Assembly (NCBI GenBank): GCA_963772515.1
Contig: CAVYXC010000002.1
Span: 496,001-560,000 of the forward strand
Source of the DNA: JAFAHD01 sp963772515
Lineage (GTDB): Bacteria > Vulcanimicrobiota > Vulcanimicrobiia > Eremiobacterales > Eremiobacteraceae
DNA length: 64,000 bases
Reading direction: 5' to 3'
Shown here: one piece after another, positions 51,787 through 60,733 of the stretch
Position numbering within the stretch: position 1 is the first letter of the stretch
Layout: every line of letters starts with the position of its first letter
Program-made: the position numbers and the translations under genes
Notes under the pieces: generated by a model
Seen by the model: only the letters and a program-made list of their open reading frames with translations
Database searches by the model: none
Told to the model about the DNA's origin: nothing

Positions 51787-52503
51787 TCACCCGGTCCGTT
51801 CGCCTTTGCGGCGCATGCGGGCCGGGGCAGGAACGCTCGCCGGCGTCGGGCCGGCCTTCTCGATGATCCAGACATGTCGTTGCGCACCAAGGTACGGAAC
51901 CACGACCTCCCGCGCCTCCACCAGCTTGCCGCCGAGCATGCCGAGCACCGCCAGCTCGGGCTCGCCTGGAGCCGCCTCGCGCCCCGTATACATCGCCAGC
52001 CGCCCGCCGCGCGCCAGAAGCGGCAACGCCAGCACCAGCGCGGCTTCCGGCTTGGCCAGCGCCCGGGCCAAGACCGTGCCCGCACGGTCGCGCCATTGGT
52101 CGCGGCCAGCCGTTTCCGCCGATACCTTGACCACCTCGACGTTGTCCAGGCCGAGCGCCGCCACTGCGGATCGGAGAAAGTCTGCGCGTTTGGCGCGGGG
52201 CTCTAGTAGCACGAACCGCACGCCCGGCCAGGCCAGCGCCGCCGGGATGCCGGGCAGGCCGGCGCCGCTGCCCAGATCGACGACCGGCTCCCTCAGACGC
52301 GCTCCCGCCAGCGGCGCTAGGCTATCGAGAAGGTGCGCACCGACGAGGTCGTCGAGCGACTTAGCGCCCACCAAGTTGGTGCGTTGGTTGGCCGCGAGCA
52401 AGAGACGTCCGAACGTCGCCAGGCGGTCGCCGAGGGCATCGGGTTGGGCGAAGCCGAGTTGCGCCAGACCGCTCGTCAGTCGCTGGAGCGGCTCCTCGCT
52501 CAC
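51787..52503 (-). CDS. rsmG: 16S rRNA (guanine527-N7)-methyltransferase
   Basis: SAM-dependent methyltransferase of 238 aa (GidB). It starts at GTG 52503 overlapping the mnmG stop (GTGA). Family features are NQRTNLVGAKSLDDLVGAHL then LDSLAPL, the SAM loop VVDLGSGAGLPGIPAALAWP, and VRFVLLEPRAKRADFLR. The C-terminus is extended by a basic tail (ARMRRKGERTG). The longer open frame upstream is mnmG antisense-type sequence. Confidence 0.94.
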   Translation of the reverse strand: MSEEPLQRLTSGLAQLGFAQPDALGDRLATFGRLLLAANQRTNLVGAKSLDDLVGAHLLDSLAPLAGARLREPVVDLGSGAGLPGIPAALAWPGVRFVLLEPRAKRADFLRSAVAALGLDNVEVVKVSAETAGRDQWRDRAGTVLARALAKPEAALVLALPLLARGGRLAMYTGREAAPGEPELAVLGMLGGKLVEAREVVVPYLGAQRHVWIIEKAGPTPASVPAPARMRRKGERTG

Positions 52504-54359
52504 GCTCCGGAGGCAGCCAGCGCGGGCGCCCCGCGTCGATACAGGAAGACAGACAACACGGCGACGTCGGCCGGGGTGACGCCGGGGATGCGTCCGGCCT
52601 GGCCGAGGGTCTGGGGGCGTTGCGCCGCGAGCTTCTCTTTGGCCTCGCGCGAGAGACCGCGACAACCAGCGTAATCGAAATCCGCCGGGATCAGCGCGTG
52701 TTCGGCCTTGGCGAGCCGGTCGACCGCCAGAGCCTGGCGCCGGATGTAGCCCTCGTAGCGCAGATCGATGACGACCCGCTCTCCCAGCTCGGGCTCGATC
52801 GCGCCCGTCCCCGCGACCTCCGCGTAGTCCGTCCCTTGGCGGCGCAACAGTTGCGCCAACGTCACGCCCGGCTCGGCGGCATGCGCCGCCACCAGCTGCG
52901 CGTCCGCTTTGGTGGCCTCGAGCCGTGCGCGCTCGGTCGCCAACCTTTCCATTCTGCTGGTGAACGTCGCCCATGTGTCGTCGTCGACAAGCCCGACCTC
53001 GCGTCCGACCGGCGTCAAACGCTCGTCCGCGTTATCGTGGCGCAGCAGCAGGCGGAATTCCGCGCGCGACGACAGCATGCGATACGGCTCGGGCGCTCCC
53101 TTGGTGATGAGATCGTCGATCAGGGTGCCGATGTACGACGTGCTGCGCGAAAACGTGACCGCATCCTCACCGCGCGCGCGGCGCGCTGCGTTGATGCCGG
53201 CGACGATGCCTTGCGCAGCGGCCTCTTCGTAGCCGGATGTGCCGTTGACCTGGCCCGCATGGAAAAGCCCGCAAACCCTTATGGTCTCTAGGTTTGCGCG
53301 CAGTTCGGTCGGCGGCACGAAGTCGTATTCGACGGCGTAGCCCGCGCGCAGCATCTGCGCTGCTTCGAGGCCCGGCAGCGTATGCAGCATCGCGAGCTGC
53401 ACCTCGTCCGGCAGCGACGTCGAGAAACCGCCGACGTAGATCCACTTCGTCTCCCAGCCCTCGGGCTCGAGGAAGATCTGGTGCGACGGGTTGTGCGCGA
53501 ACTTCATCACCTTGTCTTCGATGGATGGGCAATAGCGCGGACCGACGCCCTCGATCACGCCGAGCCCGTACATCGGCGAGCGGTGCAAGTTGGCACGGAT
53601 CAGCGTGTGCGTGCGCTCGTCAGTGTGGGTGATGTGACACGCGAGCTGCCTGCCAGGAAATGCGGGCCTGCTCCGATACGAGAACATCAATGGCACGGGG
53701 CTCGGCGGCTGGACTTCGCACCTGGAGAAGTCGATCGAATCGGCGTGTACCCGCGGGGGCGTACCGGTCTTCAGACGCCCGGTCGGAAACCCGAGCCGGC
53801 GCAGCGCGTCAGACAATCCAAGACTCGGCGCCTCGCCGACCCGCCCGCCCGCGGTGCTCCTCTCGCCGGCGAACATCTTGCCGCTCATAAACGTTCCCGC
53901 GGATAACACGACCTGGCGCCCCCGGATGAACGATCCGTCGGCGAGCGCGACGCCGGCGATGCCGCACGCGTCCGTCGCGAGGTCGGTGACGAACGCCTCG
54001 AGGAGCGATAGGCCGGGCTGCGCGGACACGGCGGCGCGCATGCGGCGCGCATACGCGGCCTTGTCGGCCTGTGCGCGCAGCGCGCGGACCGCCGGACCGC
54101 GGCTTTCATTGAGCCAGCGCACGTGCAAGAAGGTGTCGTCGATGCAGCGACCCATCTCGCCGCCGAGCGCGTCCACTTCACGCGCCAGTTGGCCCTTCGC
54201 GGGGCCACCGATGGACGGGTTGCACGGCATGAGGCCGATCGAGTCGAGCTTGCCGGTGACCATCAGGGTGCGCGCGCCGATGCGAGCAGCCGCCAGCGCA
54301 GCTTCGCAGCCGGCATGGCCGCCGCCGATGACGATGACGTCGAAATCTTGTCGTGACAC
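52500..54359 (-). CDS. mnmG: tRNA uridine-34 carboxymethylaminomethyl modification enzyme, FAD subunit
   Basis: FAD protein of 619 aa that works with MnmE on wobble U34. The dinucleotide loop is DVIVIGGGHAGCEAALAAAR. NPSIGGPAKGQLAREVDALG and GTFMSGKMFAGERSTAGGR follow. The interface motif RPAFPGRQLACHITHTDERT and C-terminal GCRGLSREAKEKLAAQRPQT (catalytic and tRNA-binding region) are present. Start GTG 54359. Confidence 0.96.
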   Translation of the reverse strand: MSRQDFDVIVIGGGHAGCEAALAAARIGARTLMVTGKLDSIGLMPCNPSIGGPAKGQLAREVDALGGEMGRCIDDTFLHVRWLNESRGPAVRALRAQADKAAYARRMRAAVSAQPGLSLLEAFVTDLATDACGIAGVALADGSFIRGRQVVLSAGTFMSGKMFAGERSTAGGRVGEAPSLGLSDALRRLGFPTGRLKTGTPPRVHADSIDFSRCEVQPPSPVPLMFSYRSRPAFPGRQLACHITHTDERTHTLIRANLHRSPMYGLGVIEGVGPRYCPSIEDKVMKFAHNPSHQIFLEPEGWETKWIYVGGFSTSLPDEVQLAMLHTLPGLEAAQMLRAGYAVEYDFVPPTELRANLETIRVCGLFHAGQVNGTSGYEEAAAQGIVAGINAARRARGEDAVTFSRSTSYIGTLIDDLITKGAPEPYRMLSSRAEFRLLLRHDNADERLTPVGREVGLVDDDTWATFTSRMERLATERARLEATKADAQLVAAHAAEPGVTLAQLLRRQGTDYAEVAGTGAIEPELGERVVIDLRYEGYIRRQALAVDRLAKAEHALIPADFDYAGCRGLSREAKEKLAAQRPQTLGQAGRIPGVTPADVAVLSVFLYRRGAPALAASGA

Positions 54360-54454
54360 GATGCATGGACAATTGCTCAGCCGTCTGTGAAGAACCTACG
54401 GCATGTCATCGTTACTTTGCCGCGCAAAGTTATGGGTTCGACCGGCGAGCGGCT

Positions 54455-55831
54455 TTACTTCCCGACGCAGAAACGCGAGAAGATGCCGTCAAGCACGTCC
54501 TCGGTCACGGTCTCGCCCGTCACTTCGCCGTACGCTGCGATCGCCGTGCGCAAGTCGCCCGATAGCAGATCGACAGGTGCGCCGGACGAAAGCGTCGCTT
54601 CGGCGTGGCCGAGCGCTTCGCGCGCGCGCGTGAGCGATTCGAGCTGGCGCGCGTTCGCGACCAGCGCCGTGTTCGCGGCGATCGCGCCGCCTCCCCAACC
54701 CAGCCGCGCGATCTCGCGACGGACCGCCTCGATCGTCGCAGCCCTGCGCACGCTCCCGCCGATGTGCTCGCATGCCGGATATTCGCGCGCGAACTCGCGC
54801 GCCCCGGCGTCGCCGACATCCAGCTTATTGAGCAGCACGATGCGCGGGCGACCCTCGCTGGCACGCAGCGCTTCGCGCGCTTCGTCGGTGAGCGGCGCCG
54901 ACGCGTCGAGCACGACGATGATCAACTCGGCGTCGCCCATCGCGCGGCGCGCGCGCGTGACGCCTTCCGCTTCGATCGCATCAGCCGTCGCGCGCAGACC
55001 CGCGGTATCGCGCAAACGCAGCACCACGCCGTCGACCGCGACGCGATCTTCCACGATGTCGCGCGTCGTGCCGGGCGTCTCGGAGACGATCGCTCGCTCG
55101 GCCTCGACAAGCGCGTTGAGCAGCGACGACTTGCCGGCGTTGGGCGGGCCGACGATCACGCAATCGAGACCATCGCGCAGCGCGCGCGCCGGCCCCGCAC
55201 CAGCGAGCAGCCGATCGACACCGGCGCGTTGATCCCGGATGACCGACTCCAAACGGCGTTCGTCCGGCGCCGGCACTTCGTCCGGATAGTCGACGTGCGC
55301 TTCGACCTCGACGAGGCGCGCGGTCAGCTGCGTGCGCAGTTCGCTCAAACGCCGGCCCAGTGAGCCTTCCAGCCGCGCCGCAGCCGCCGCGGCGGCTTGG
55401 CGAGACTGCGCGTCGATGAGATCCGCCACGGCTTCAGCCTGCGCGAGGTCGAGCTTGCCGTTGACGAACGCGCGGCGCGTAAATTCTCCAGGCGCCGCGA
55501 GCCGCGCGCCGGCGGCGACCACGTGCGCGAGCACTGAAGCGACCACGCCGGCGCCGCCGTGCACGTGCAGTTCGACCACGTCCTCGCCGGTGTACGAATT
55601 GGGGGCCGCGAACAGCAGCGCGAGCGCATCATCGAGATGCTGGCGCGTGTGCGGATCGCGCACCCAGCCGCGGCGCGCGCGCGCGTTGCGCAGCTCCCCG
55701 CCGCGCGTGGGTTCAAAGCAAACCGCGCCGATCGCGCGCGCCTGCGGACCCGAGATGCGCACGATCGCGACGGCCGACACGCCGGGCGGCGTGGCGATGG
55801 CTGCGACGGTGTCGTCGTGCGGCGTACTCAC
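54455..55831 (-). CDS. mnmE: tRNA modification GTPase MnmE
   Basis: GTPase of 458 aa, starting VSTPHDDTVAAIATPPGVSA at GTG 55831. The N-terminal THF-binding domain reads HGGAGVVASVL and GEFTRRAFVNGKLDLAQAEA. The G domain begins near residue 220 with CVIVGPPNAGKSSLLNALVE, followed by ETPGTTRDIVED, DTAG and LNKLD. The C-terminal FSRFCVGK supplies the catalytic Cys. The longer frame to 55909 enters a hairpin-containing spacer and is not used. Confidence 0.95.
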   Translation of the reverse strand: MSTPHDDTVAAIATPPGVSAVAIVRISGPQARAIGAVCFEPTRGGELRNARARRGWVRDPHTRQHLDDALALLFAAPNSYTGEDVVELHVHGGAGVVASVLAHVVAAGARLAAPGEFTRRAFVNGKLDLAQAEAVADLIDAQSRQAAAAAAARLEGSLGRRLSELRTQLTARLVEVEAHVDYPDEVPAPDERRLESVIRDQRAGVDRLLAGAGPARALRDGLDCVIVGPPNAGKSSLLNALVEAERAIVSETPGTTRDIVEDRVAVDGVVLRLRDTAGLRATADAIEAEGVTRARRAMGDAELIIVVLDASAPLTDEAREALRASEGRPRIVLLNKLDVGDAGAREFAREYPACEHIGGSVRRAATIEAVRREIARLGWGGGAIAANTALVANARQLESLTRAREALGHAEATLSSGAPVDLLSGDLRTAIAAYGEVTGETVTEDVLDGIFSRFCVGK

Positions 55832-55897
55832 GTCGCGGTGGGATTGCGACGCGCGCCAAAGCAGCGCCTTGGCGTTCGCGGCGACACCGGCAAACGA

Positions 55898-55921
55898 CGA
55901 CGCGCCCATGCGGGCGCGTCG
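55898..55921 (-). repeat. Perfect 10-bp hairpin between jag and mnmE
   Basis: CGACGCGCCC (55898-55907), loop ATGC, GGGCGCGTCG (55912-55921). It lies in the 121-bp spacer between the two minus-strand genes and has no U-run, so it is more likely an RNA-processing or stabilising element than a terminator. Confidence 0.5.
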
Positions 55922-55952
55922 GGCGGTGCTGTCGCGGCGCGCGGCGCGCGCG

Positions 55953-56726
55953 TCAGTACGCGGGCTCCTCGTCGAACTCCGGCGGACGCTCGGGCGGTGC
56001 GTCGCGCGGCACGATCACGACGCGGCGATTCGAGCCGCTGCCCGTCGACTCGGTGGCCAGCGCGGGATGCGCGGCCAACGTCAGATGGATGATCCGGCGT
56101 TCGGAGGGCGGCATGGGCGAGAGCTCGATCGCGACGCCCTCGCGCAACGCGCGATCCGCGCTGCGTTGCGCGATCGAACGCAACGTCGCGACGCGACGCG
56201 AGCGATATCCCTCGACGTCCACCGCGAAGAACAGCCCTTCCGATTCGCCTCGATGCATGACCGCGTTGACGATCGCGGTCAGCGCGTCGAGCATCGCGCC
56301 GTGCTTGCCGATGAGAATTGCGAGATCGTCATCGGAGCTGTCGTCGTCGCGCCGAAAACGATCCGGCGGACCCGCCGGCGCCAACCCGCGGATGTCGATC
56401 ATGACCTGGCGCCCGTCGCGCGCAGGCTCGACGCCTCCGTACGACAGCCGCGCAGGCAGGCCGAGCGCGGCGATGAGGCCGGCTAAGAAATCACGCGCTT
56501 CTTTGAACGGCTCGACAAGCTCGGGCGGGCACGTCTTGCGCGGTGCAGGGCGTCCGCGCCCGCCATCGCGCCGATAGGCGCCGCCGCGATCGTTTCCGCC
56601 GTTGCGGCCGTCAGGGCGACGGCCTCCGAAACCGCGGCCACCAGAGCCGCGGCCGTAACGCGGCGCGCCGCCGCGGTTGCTTTGCGGCCGGTCGCCGCGC
56701 CCGTGGGGGGGTCCGTAGTCGCTCAT
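55953..56726 (-). CDS. jag: Jag/KhpB-type RNA-binding protein with RGG-rich N-terminus
   Basis: 257-aa protein with KH and R3H domains. The usual Jag-N domain is missing. Instead residues 1-65 are Gly/Arg/Asp-rich with RGG-like repeats (RGSGGRGFGGRRPDGRNGG). A KH_2 region with LAILIGKHGAMLDALTAIVN (GxxG loop) is near 140, and the R3H motif SERRIIHLTLAAHPALATES (about 205) follows. It sits between yidC and mnmE as in most bacteria and overlaps yidC (ATGA). Expected to bind RNA. Confidence 0.87.
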   Translation of the reverse strand: MSDYGPPHGRGDRPQSNRGGAPRYGRGSGGRGFGGRRPDGRNGGNDRGGAYRRDGGRGRPAPRKTCPPELVEPFKEARDFLAGLIAALGLPARLSYGGVEPARDGRQVMIDIRGLAPAGPPDRFRRDDDSSDDDLAILIGKHGAMLDALTAIVNAVMHRGESEGLFFAVDVEGYRSRRVATLRSIAQRSADRALREGVAIELSPMPPSERRIIHLTLAAHPALATESTGSGSNRRVVIVPRDAPPERPPEFDEEPAY

Positions 56727-57679
56727 GAGCCTTGCTTTGCGCCTCCACCGGATTGATTAAGGGCGGCTGGCGCGTTGGCCGCGCCGTTGCCGCTAGGTTG
56801 GATCTTGCGCACTTTGGCGCCGCATTTCTCGCACTTGCTTCCCTTGACCACGACCAAGCGCTGGTTGCAGGACGGACAGTCCAGCGGATATCCGGCCAGC
56901 GTCGCCGGCGTTTCGGCCGGCGGTGCGCCGATGCGCGAGGGCGCGCGCATGATGATCCATTGCTGCGTCATGCTGATCACGTTGAAGCCCAGCCAATACA
57001 AGATGAACGCCGACGGGTAGCCGCGCAAGAAGAAGAAAAGCGCGAACGGCATGATGAGCGAGTTGATCTTCATCATCTGCGCCTGCTGCGGGTCGATGTT
57101 CGGCGTCGGCGTCAGACGCACCGAGAAGTACAGCGACACGGCGTAGAGCAGTAGCAATACCAAGTCGCCTTGGGCGAGGTTGGTCGCGAGGATCTGCATG
57201 CCGAAGACCGGCGGCAAATGGTGCGAGAGCGGCGAGCCGATCCACGCCCATGTCGCGGCTTTGAATTGGTCGTTGTGATCCCGGATGGCCTGATAGACCG
57301 CCCAGAGGATCGGCAATTGCACGAGCAGCGGCAGACAGCCGCCCAGCGGATTGACGCCGTGCTCGCGATACAAGGCAAGCGTCTCCTCTTGGAGCTTTTG
57401 CTTGTTGTCTTTGTACTTGTTCTGCAGCCGCTTCAGGTAGGGCGCTAGTGCCTGCATCTCTTTGGCGGACTTGAACTGCTGCACGTACAGCGGGATGAGA
57501 GCGACGCGCACGACGAGGGCGAGTACCAGCATGGACCAGCCGTAGTTGTGTGTGATGCCGTTGATGTAGTCGATGACGCCGGCGAAGAAATGCCACATCG
57601 GATCGAATATCGGCGCGAACGGGTTGGCAAACCCGAACACCACGGCGGACACGGAAAGGATCAGGCTCGCGATCGTCAT
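56723..57679 (-). CDS. yidC: Membrane protein insertase YidC with C-terminal zinc ribbon
   Basis: 318-aa insertase of the Gram-positive-size (short) type, with about five membrane helices. It has YGWSMLVLALVVRVALIPLY, the cytoplasmic loop FKSAKEMQALAPYLKRLQNK, GVNPLGGCLPLLVQLPILWA and the final YPSAFILYWLGFNVISMTQQ. After the last helix there is an added zinc-ribbon-like tail, CPSCNQRLVVVKGSKCEKCG (two CxxC), and a Gly/Ala end. No long periplasmic P1 domain despite the diderm-type gene set. Confidence 0.93.
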   Translation of the reverse strand: MTIASLILSVSAVVFGFANPFAPIFDPMWHFFAGVIDYINGITHNYGWSMLVLALVVRVALIPLYVQQFKSAKEMQALAPYLKRLQNKYKDNKQKLQEETLALYREHGVNPLGGCLPLLVQLPILWAVYQAIRDHNDQFKAATWAWIGSPLSHHLPPVFGMQILATNLAQGDLVLLLLYAVSLYFSVRLTPTPNIDPQQAQMMKINSLIMPFALFFFLRGYPSAFILYWLGFNVISMTQQWIIMRAPSRIGAPPAETPATLAGYPLDCPSCNQRLVVVKGSKCEKCGAKVRKIQPSGNGAANAPAALNQSGGGAKQGS

Positions 57680-57699
57680 TCTCTCTTCTTATATAACGT

Positions 57700-57906
57700 C
57701 TATGGAACCGGGTCGAAGCCCCCAGGGTGCCACGGATGGCACCGCAGCAGCCGCTTGGCGGCCAGCGCCGACCCGCGCGCGCCGCCGTACCGCTCGATCG
57801 CCTGTGCCGCGTACTCAGAACATGTGGGCGTGAAGCGGCACGCCGGCGGCAGCAGTTTCGAGATCGTCCGCTGGTAGGCGCGGATCGCGACCACTAGCGG
57901 GTTCAT
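57700..57906 (-). CDS. yidD: Membrane protein insertion efficiency factor YidD
   Basis: Small peripheral membrane protein of 68 aa, starting MNPLVVAIRAYQRTISKLLP at ATG 57906. The family signature ACRFTPTCSEYAAQAIERYG with its cysteines, KRLLRCHPWHPGGFDPVP at the end, and the position between rnpA and yidC identify it. Start overlaps the rnpA stop. Confidence 0.94.
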   Translation of the reverse strand: MNPLVVAIRAYQRTISKLLPPACRFTPTCSEYAAQAIERYGGARGSALAAKRLLRCHPWHPGGFDPVP

Positions 57907-58262
57907 ACGCGTTTCCGAAGCGGTCGAGCCTCGGCGTCGCGCGCGCGCGCGAGCGCGCTTGTCAGGTTGCGTCGTAGTTCGTCGAAGGTCAGACCGGCGG
58001 CGCCCGGCCGGCACGAGACCACGTACCAGCGATGCGGCGCGCCCAGACCCTCGGCATCGAGGATGGCTTTGCAGCGGCGCCGCAGCCGATTGCGGCGCAC
58101 CGCGTTGCCGACCGTTTTTGGGATCACCACGCCGACCTTGGTCGCGGTCGCCCCGCGCGGCGCATACCCATACAGCGTGAACGCATCGCGTTGTACCGGC
58201 GCGCCCCGGCGGATCACAAGCGTGAATTCCCGCCGGCCGCGCAGGCTGTCGAACGTGCGCAT
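57903..58262 (-). CDS. rnpA: Ribonuclease P protein component
   Basis: 119-aa protein subunit of RNase P, starting MRTFDSLRGRREFTLVIRRG at ATG 58262. It contains KVGVVIPKTVGNAVRRNRLR, which includes the basic RNR motif of the family. It lies 26 bp downstream of rpmH and overlaps yidD, the conserved rpmH-rnpA-yidD-yidC order. The longer open frame to 58823 is not coding. Confidence 0.93.
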   Translation of the reverse strand: MRTFDSLRGRREFTLVIRRGAPVQRDAFTLYGYAPRGATATKVGVVIPKTVGNAVRRNRLRRRCKAILDAEGLGAPHRWYVVSCRPGAAGLTFDELRRNLTSALARARDAEARPLRKRV

Positions 58263-58288
58263 GGCGCGCTGTCCGTCGGCCGCCGTCC

Positions 58289-58426
58289 TTAGTCCGGCGT
58301 GAGGCGTTTGCGGCCCTTGCGGCGGCGGGTAGCCAGCACGCGGCGGCCGTTCTTCGTGGCCATCCGCGCGCGAAACCCGTGCGTCCGCTTGCGCCGGCGG
58401 TTGTGCGGCTGAAATGTGCGTTTCAC
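58289..58426 (-). CDS. rpmH: 50S ribosomal protein L34
   Basis: 45-aa basic ribosomal protein, full length, starting GTG 58426: MKRTFQPHNRRRKRTHGFRA and ending RRKGRKRLTPD. AGGAG lies 12 nt upstream. A promoter and a 5' leader hairpin are found upstream. First gene of the rpmH-to-parB string. Confidence 0.97.
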   Translation of the reverse strand: MKRTFQPHNRRRKRTHGFRARMATKNGRRVLATRRRKGRKRLTPD

Positions 58427-58450
58427 GTCGTATCGGGGCTCCTACATACC

Positions 58451-58473
58451 AAGTGCCGCCCGCGGCGGCACTT
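58451..58473 (-). repeat. Perfect hairpin in the rpmH leader
   Basis: AAGTGCCGCC (58451-58460), loop of three, GGCGGCACTT (58464-58473). It lies within the predicted 5' leader of the rpmH mRNA, 25 nt before the start codon and just upstream of the ribosome-binding site. No U-run on either strand, so a leader structure rather than a terminator. Confidence 0.6.
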
Positions 58474-58499
58474 GCGATAATGGCGATTGGAGAAGCTTC

Positions 58500-58529
58500 A
58501 TTATAGATGCGGGCCTGCAATACCGTCAA
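58500..58529 (-). promoter_or_regulatory. Promoter of the rpmH operon
   Basis: On the minus strand TTGACG (58529-58524), 18-nt spacer, TATAAT (58505-58500), giving a start near 58493 and a leader of about 67 nt. The match is near consensus and no competing gene is present. Confidence 0.75.
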
Positions 58530-59064
58530 GAAAGCCGCTGCTGTCATATTTGCGGGACGTAGGCACTCTCGCACCGGGCACGGAAGCCGGTGAGCCCCTC
58601 CGTGGACAGGCGGTGTATGACGATTCGAGAGGCGCGAATCGAAAAAACGCGCAAAAGCCCGGCGATCAAGGGCAAGAGCGTTTTTTGCGGCGCTCCTAGC
58701 TTCCTTATTCACACCTGTGGATAACATTGTGGATACTTTCCCGTGGAGCCGCAACCGCTTACGCGGCCTGCCATTGCGCCATTTCGCGCGCGAAAAAGCC
58801 GTAAATCTTGTGCGCGAGCGCACGCGAGCGATCGGAGTTTCGCGCGACGTCTATTCGAACGCGCGCTCCCATCTCGCAAGCGCTTGCGCGATGCCCGGTG
58901 AAACGTATCCACACGCGCATCGCTTTTGCTGTGGATATGTGCATAGAAAAAACGCGCAAACCCTGAAGGAATAAGGATTTCCGCTCCCTAAAGCGCGGAG
59001 CCCGTCCGAATTGCGGCTCACGATTCGGATTGCGATTTCCTTTACGAACGAATAGAAAGAAGTG
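58530..59064 (+). other. oriC: Origin region (oriC) with DnaA boxes upstream of dnaA
   Basis: Intergenic stretch of about 535 bp between the rpmH promoter and dnaA, without credible genes. DnaA-box-type sequences: TTATTCACA (58705-58713), TGTGGATAA (58716-58724, perfect reverse box), TGTGGATAC (58728-58736), GTATCCACA (58905-58913) and TGTGGATAT (58930-58938). Three are clustered within 32 bp and a second pair follows 170 bp on. A short AT-leaning stretch lies just before dnaA (59035-59064). Gene context is that of a typical bacterial origin. Confidence 0.75.
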
Positions 59065-60450
59065 ATGGAAGTGGCGACCGTTCTCGGTACCAATGAAGAA
59101 TATCTGTGGCAGAGCTGTTTGAGCGCGCTGGAAAACCGTTTCACCAAACCGATCTTCGAGACGTGGATAAAACCGATGCGCGTCCAGCGCATGACCACGG
59201 ACGAGATCACGCTGACCGTGCAAAACGCGTTTGCTAAAGATTGGGCTGAGAACCGTCTCAAGGTGACTATCCTCGGGACCTTAACCGAGATCATGGGCGC
59301 GCCGATGAGCGTGCGTTTCGTCGTGGACGAAGCCTCGGTGGACCCCCTGGCGGGACAAATGGGGGCTCCGGCCACGACTGACGCCACCCCCCAAGTCACC
59401 ACCGTGACCGATGATTTCCGGATCACCGGCCTCACCGACCGCTACACCTTCGAGCAATTCGTCGTCGGCGCCACTAACCGGTTCGCGCACGCGGCCGCGC
59501 AAGCGGTGGCCGACTCGCCGGCTCGGGCGTACAATCCGCTCTTCATCTACGGCGCGGTCGGCTTGGGCAAGACGCACCTGATGCACGCGATCGGGCATAG
59601 GGTGTTGGTGTCCGACCCGAAGGCGCGCGTCGTCTACGTCTCGTCCGAGACGTTCACCAACGAGTTCATCACCGCGATCAAGAACAACCAGACGGTCGAA
59701 TTCCGCAACCGGTACCGGACCGTGGATGTCCTGCTCATCGACGACATCCAGTTCTTGGAAGGCAAAGAGCAGACGCAAGAAGAGTTCTTCCATACTTTCA
59801 ACACCTTGCACGAGGCCTCCAAGCAGCTCGTGATCTCGAGCGACCGGCCGCCCAAGGACATCCAAACGCTGGAAAATCGCCTGCGTTCGCGCTTCGAGTG
59901 GGGCCTGCTCACCGACATCCAGCAACCGGATCTCGAGACGCGCGAAGCGATCCTGCGCAAGAAAGCGGAAAGCGATCACATCGACGTGCCGCACGAGGTG
60001 ACGTCGTATATCGCCAAGATCATACCGTCGAACATCCGCCAGCTCGAAGGCGCGCTCATCAAATTGACGGCCTACGCCTCGCTCTACAAGAAACCGATCA
60101 CGGTGGAGCTGGCCACCGAGGTGCTGCGCAACGAGATCCAAGAAGTGCCGCTGCGGAAAGTGACGATCGCGCTTATCAAGGAAAAAGTGGCGCGCTTCCA
60201 CGGCATCACGCTCAAGGAGCTCGAAGGCCAGCGCCGCGACCATCGCTTGACCGTGCCGCGGCAGATCGCGATGTATCTGGCATGCGATCTCACCAACGCG
60301 TCCTTGCCCCAGATCGCCCGGGAGTTCGGCAAGAAAGACCATACCACCGTGATGTACGCGCGCAATAAGGTCAAGGACCAGACCGAGCGCGATCCGGAGT
60401 TCCGCAGCAAGCTCAAATCGGTCGTCGCCACCATAAACCAAGACGGCTAA
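59065..60450 (+). CDS. dnaA: Chromosomal replication initiator DnaA
   Basis: AAA+ initiator of 461 aa. Domain I starts WQSCLSALENRFTKPIFETW, followed by a Thr/Ala-rich linker (about 80-115) and domain III with NPLFIYGAVGLGKTHLMHAI (Walker A, near 165) and DVLLIDDIQFLEGKEQTQEE (Walker B, near 222). The C-terminal DNA-binding domain reads HRLTVPRQIAMYLACDLTNA and KKDHTTVMYARNKV (about 390-435). ATG 59065 is preceded by AGAAAGAAG; GTG 59062 is an equivalent alternative. Confidence 0.97.
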   Translation: MEVATVLGTNEEYLWQSCLSALENRFTKPIFETWIKPMRVQRMTTDEITLTVQNAFAKDWAENRLKVTILGTLTEIMGAPMSVRFVVDEASVDPLAGQMGAPATTDATPQVTTVTDDFRITGLTDRYTFEQFVVGATNRFAHAAAQAVADSPARAYNPLFIYGAVGLGKTHLMHAIGHRVLVSDPKARVVYVSSETFTNEFITAIKNNQTVEFRNRYRTVDVLLIDDIQFLEGKEQTQEEFFHTFNTLHEASKQLVISSDRPPKDIQTLENRLRSRFEWGLLTDIQQPDLETREAILRKKAESDHIDVPHEVTSYIAKIIPSNIRQLEGALIKLTAYASLYKKPITVELATEVLRNEIQEVPLRKVTIALIKEKVARFHGITLKELEGQRRDHRLTVPRQIAMYLACDLTNASLPQIAREFGKKDHTTVMYARNKVKDQTERDPEFRSKLKSVVATINQDG

Positions 60451-60733
60451 CGCGCGTTCCAACCCGCCCGTGGATACGCTGCGGATGGGGTGGATAGCCG
60501 GCTCCGGATGCCGCGTGCCGGCGGCCGGCTGTGCAACCGGTGCATGGCGCGGCCCGCGCTCCACAGCCGACACGGGCGCGCGAACGCAACAGCCACGGAC
60601 AACGCCGACGTCATCCTCGCTATACACCGCACTATTACGAAGATGACGAGATATAAAAACTAGATAGATCTACGGAATGAACTGAGCGGCGTTGCGAATA
60701 ACTACGCTCAACGACACGCTACGAGGGACGACG
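60451..60733 (+). other. dnaA-dnaN intergenic region
   Basis: 283 bp without a gene. It holds several GTGGATA-type partial DnaA boxes (around 60471-60497) and one conspicuous AT-rich stretch (about 60645-60680, GATATAAAAACTAGATAG within it), a candidate unwinding element or the dnaN promoter. A ribosome-binding site (GAGGGA) precedes dnaN. Whether initiation uses this side or the rpmH side of dnaA cannot be decided. Confidence 0.5.

Noticed and set aside
58895..58915. GTGAAACGTATCC near dnaA as a possible parS half-site
   Set aside because: Only one arm resembles parS and there is no palindrome; the segment is better explained as a DnaA box (GTATCCACA).
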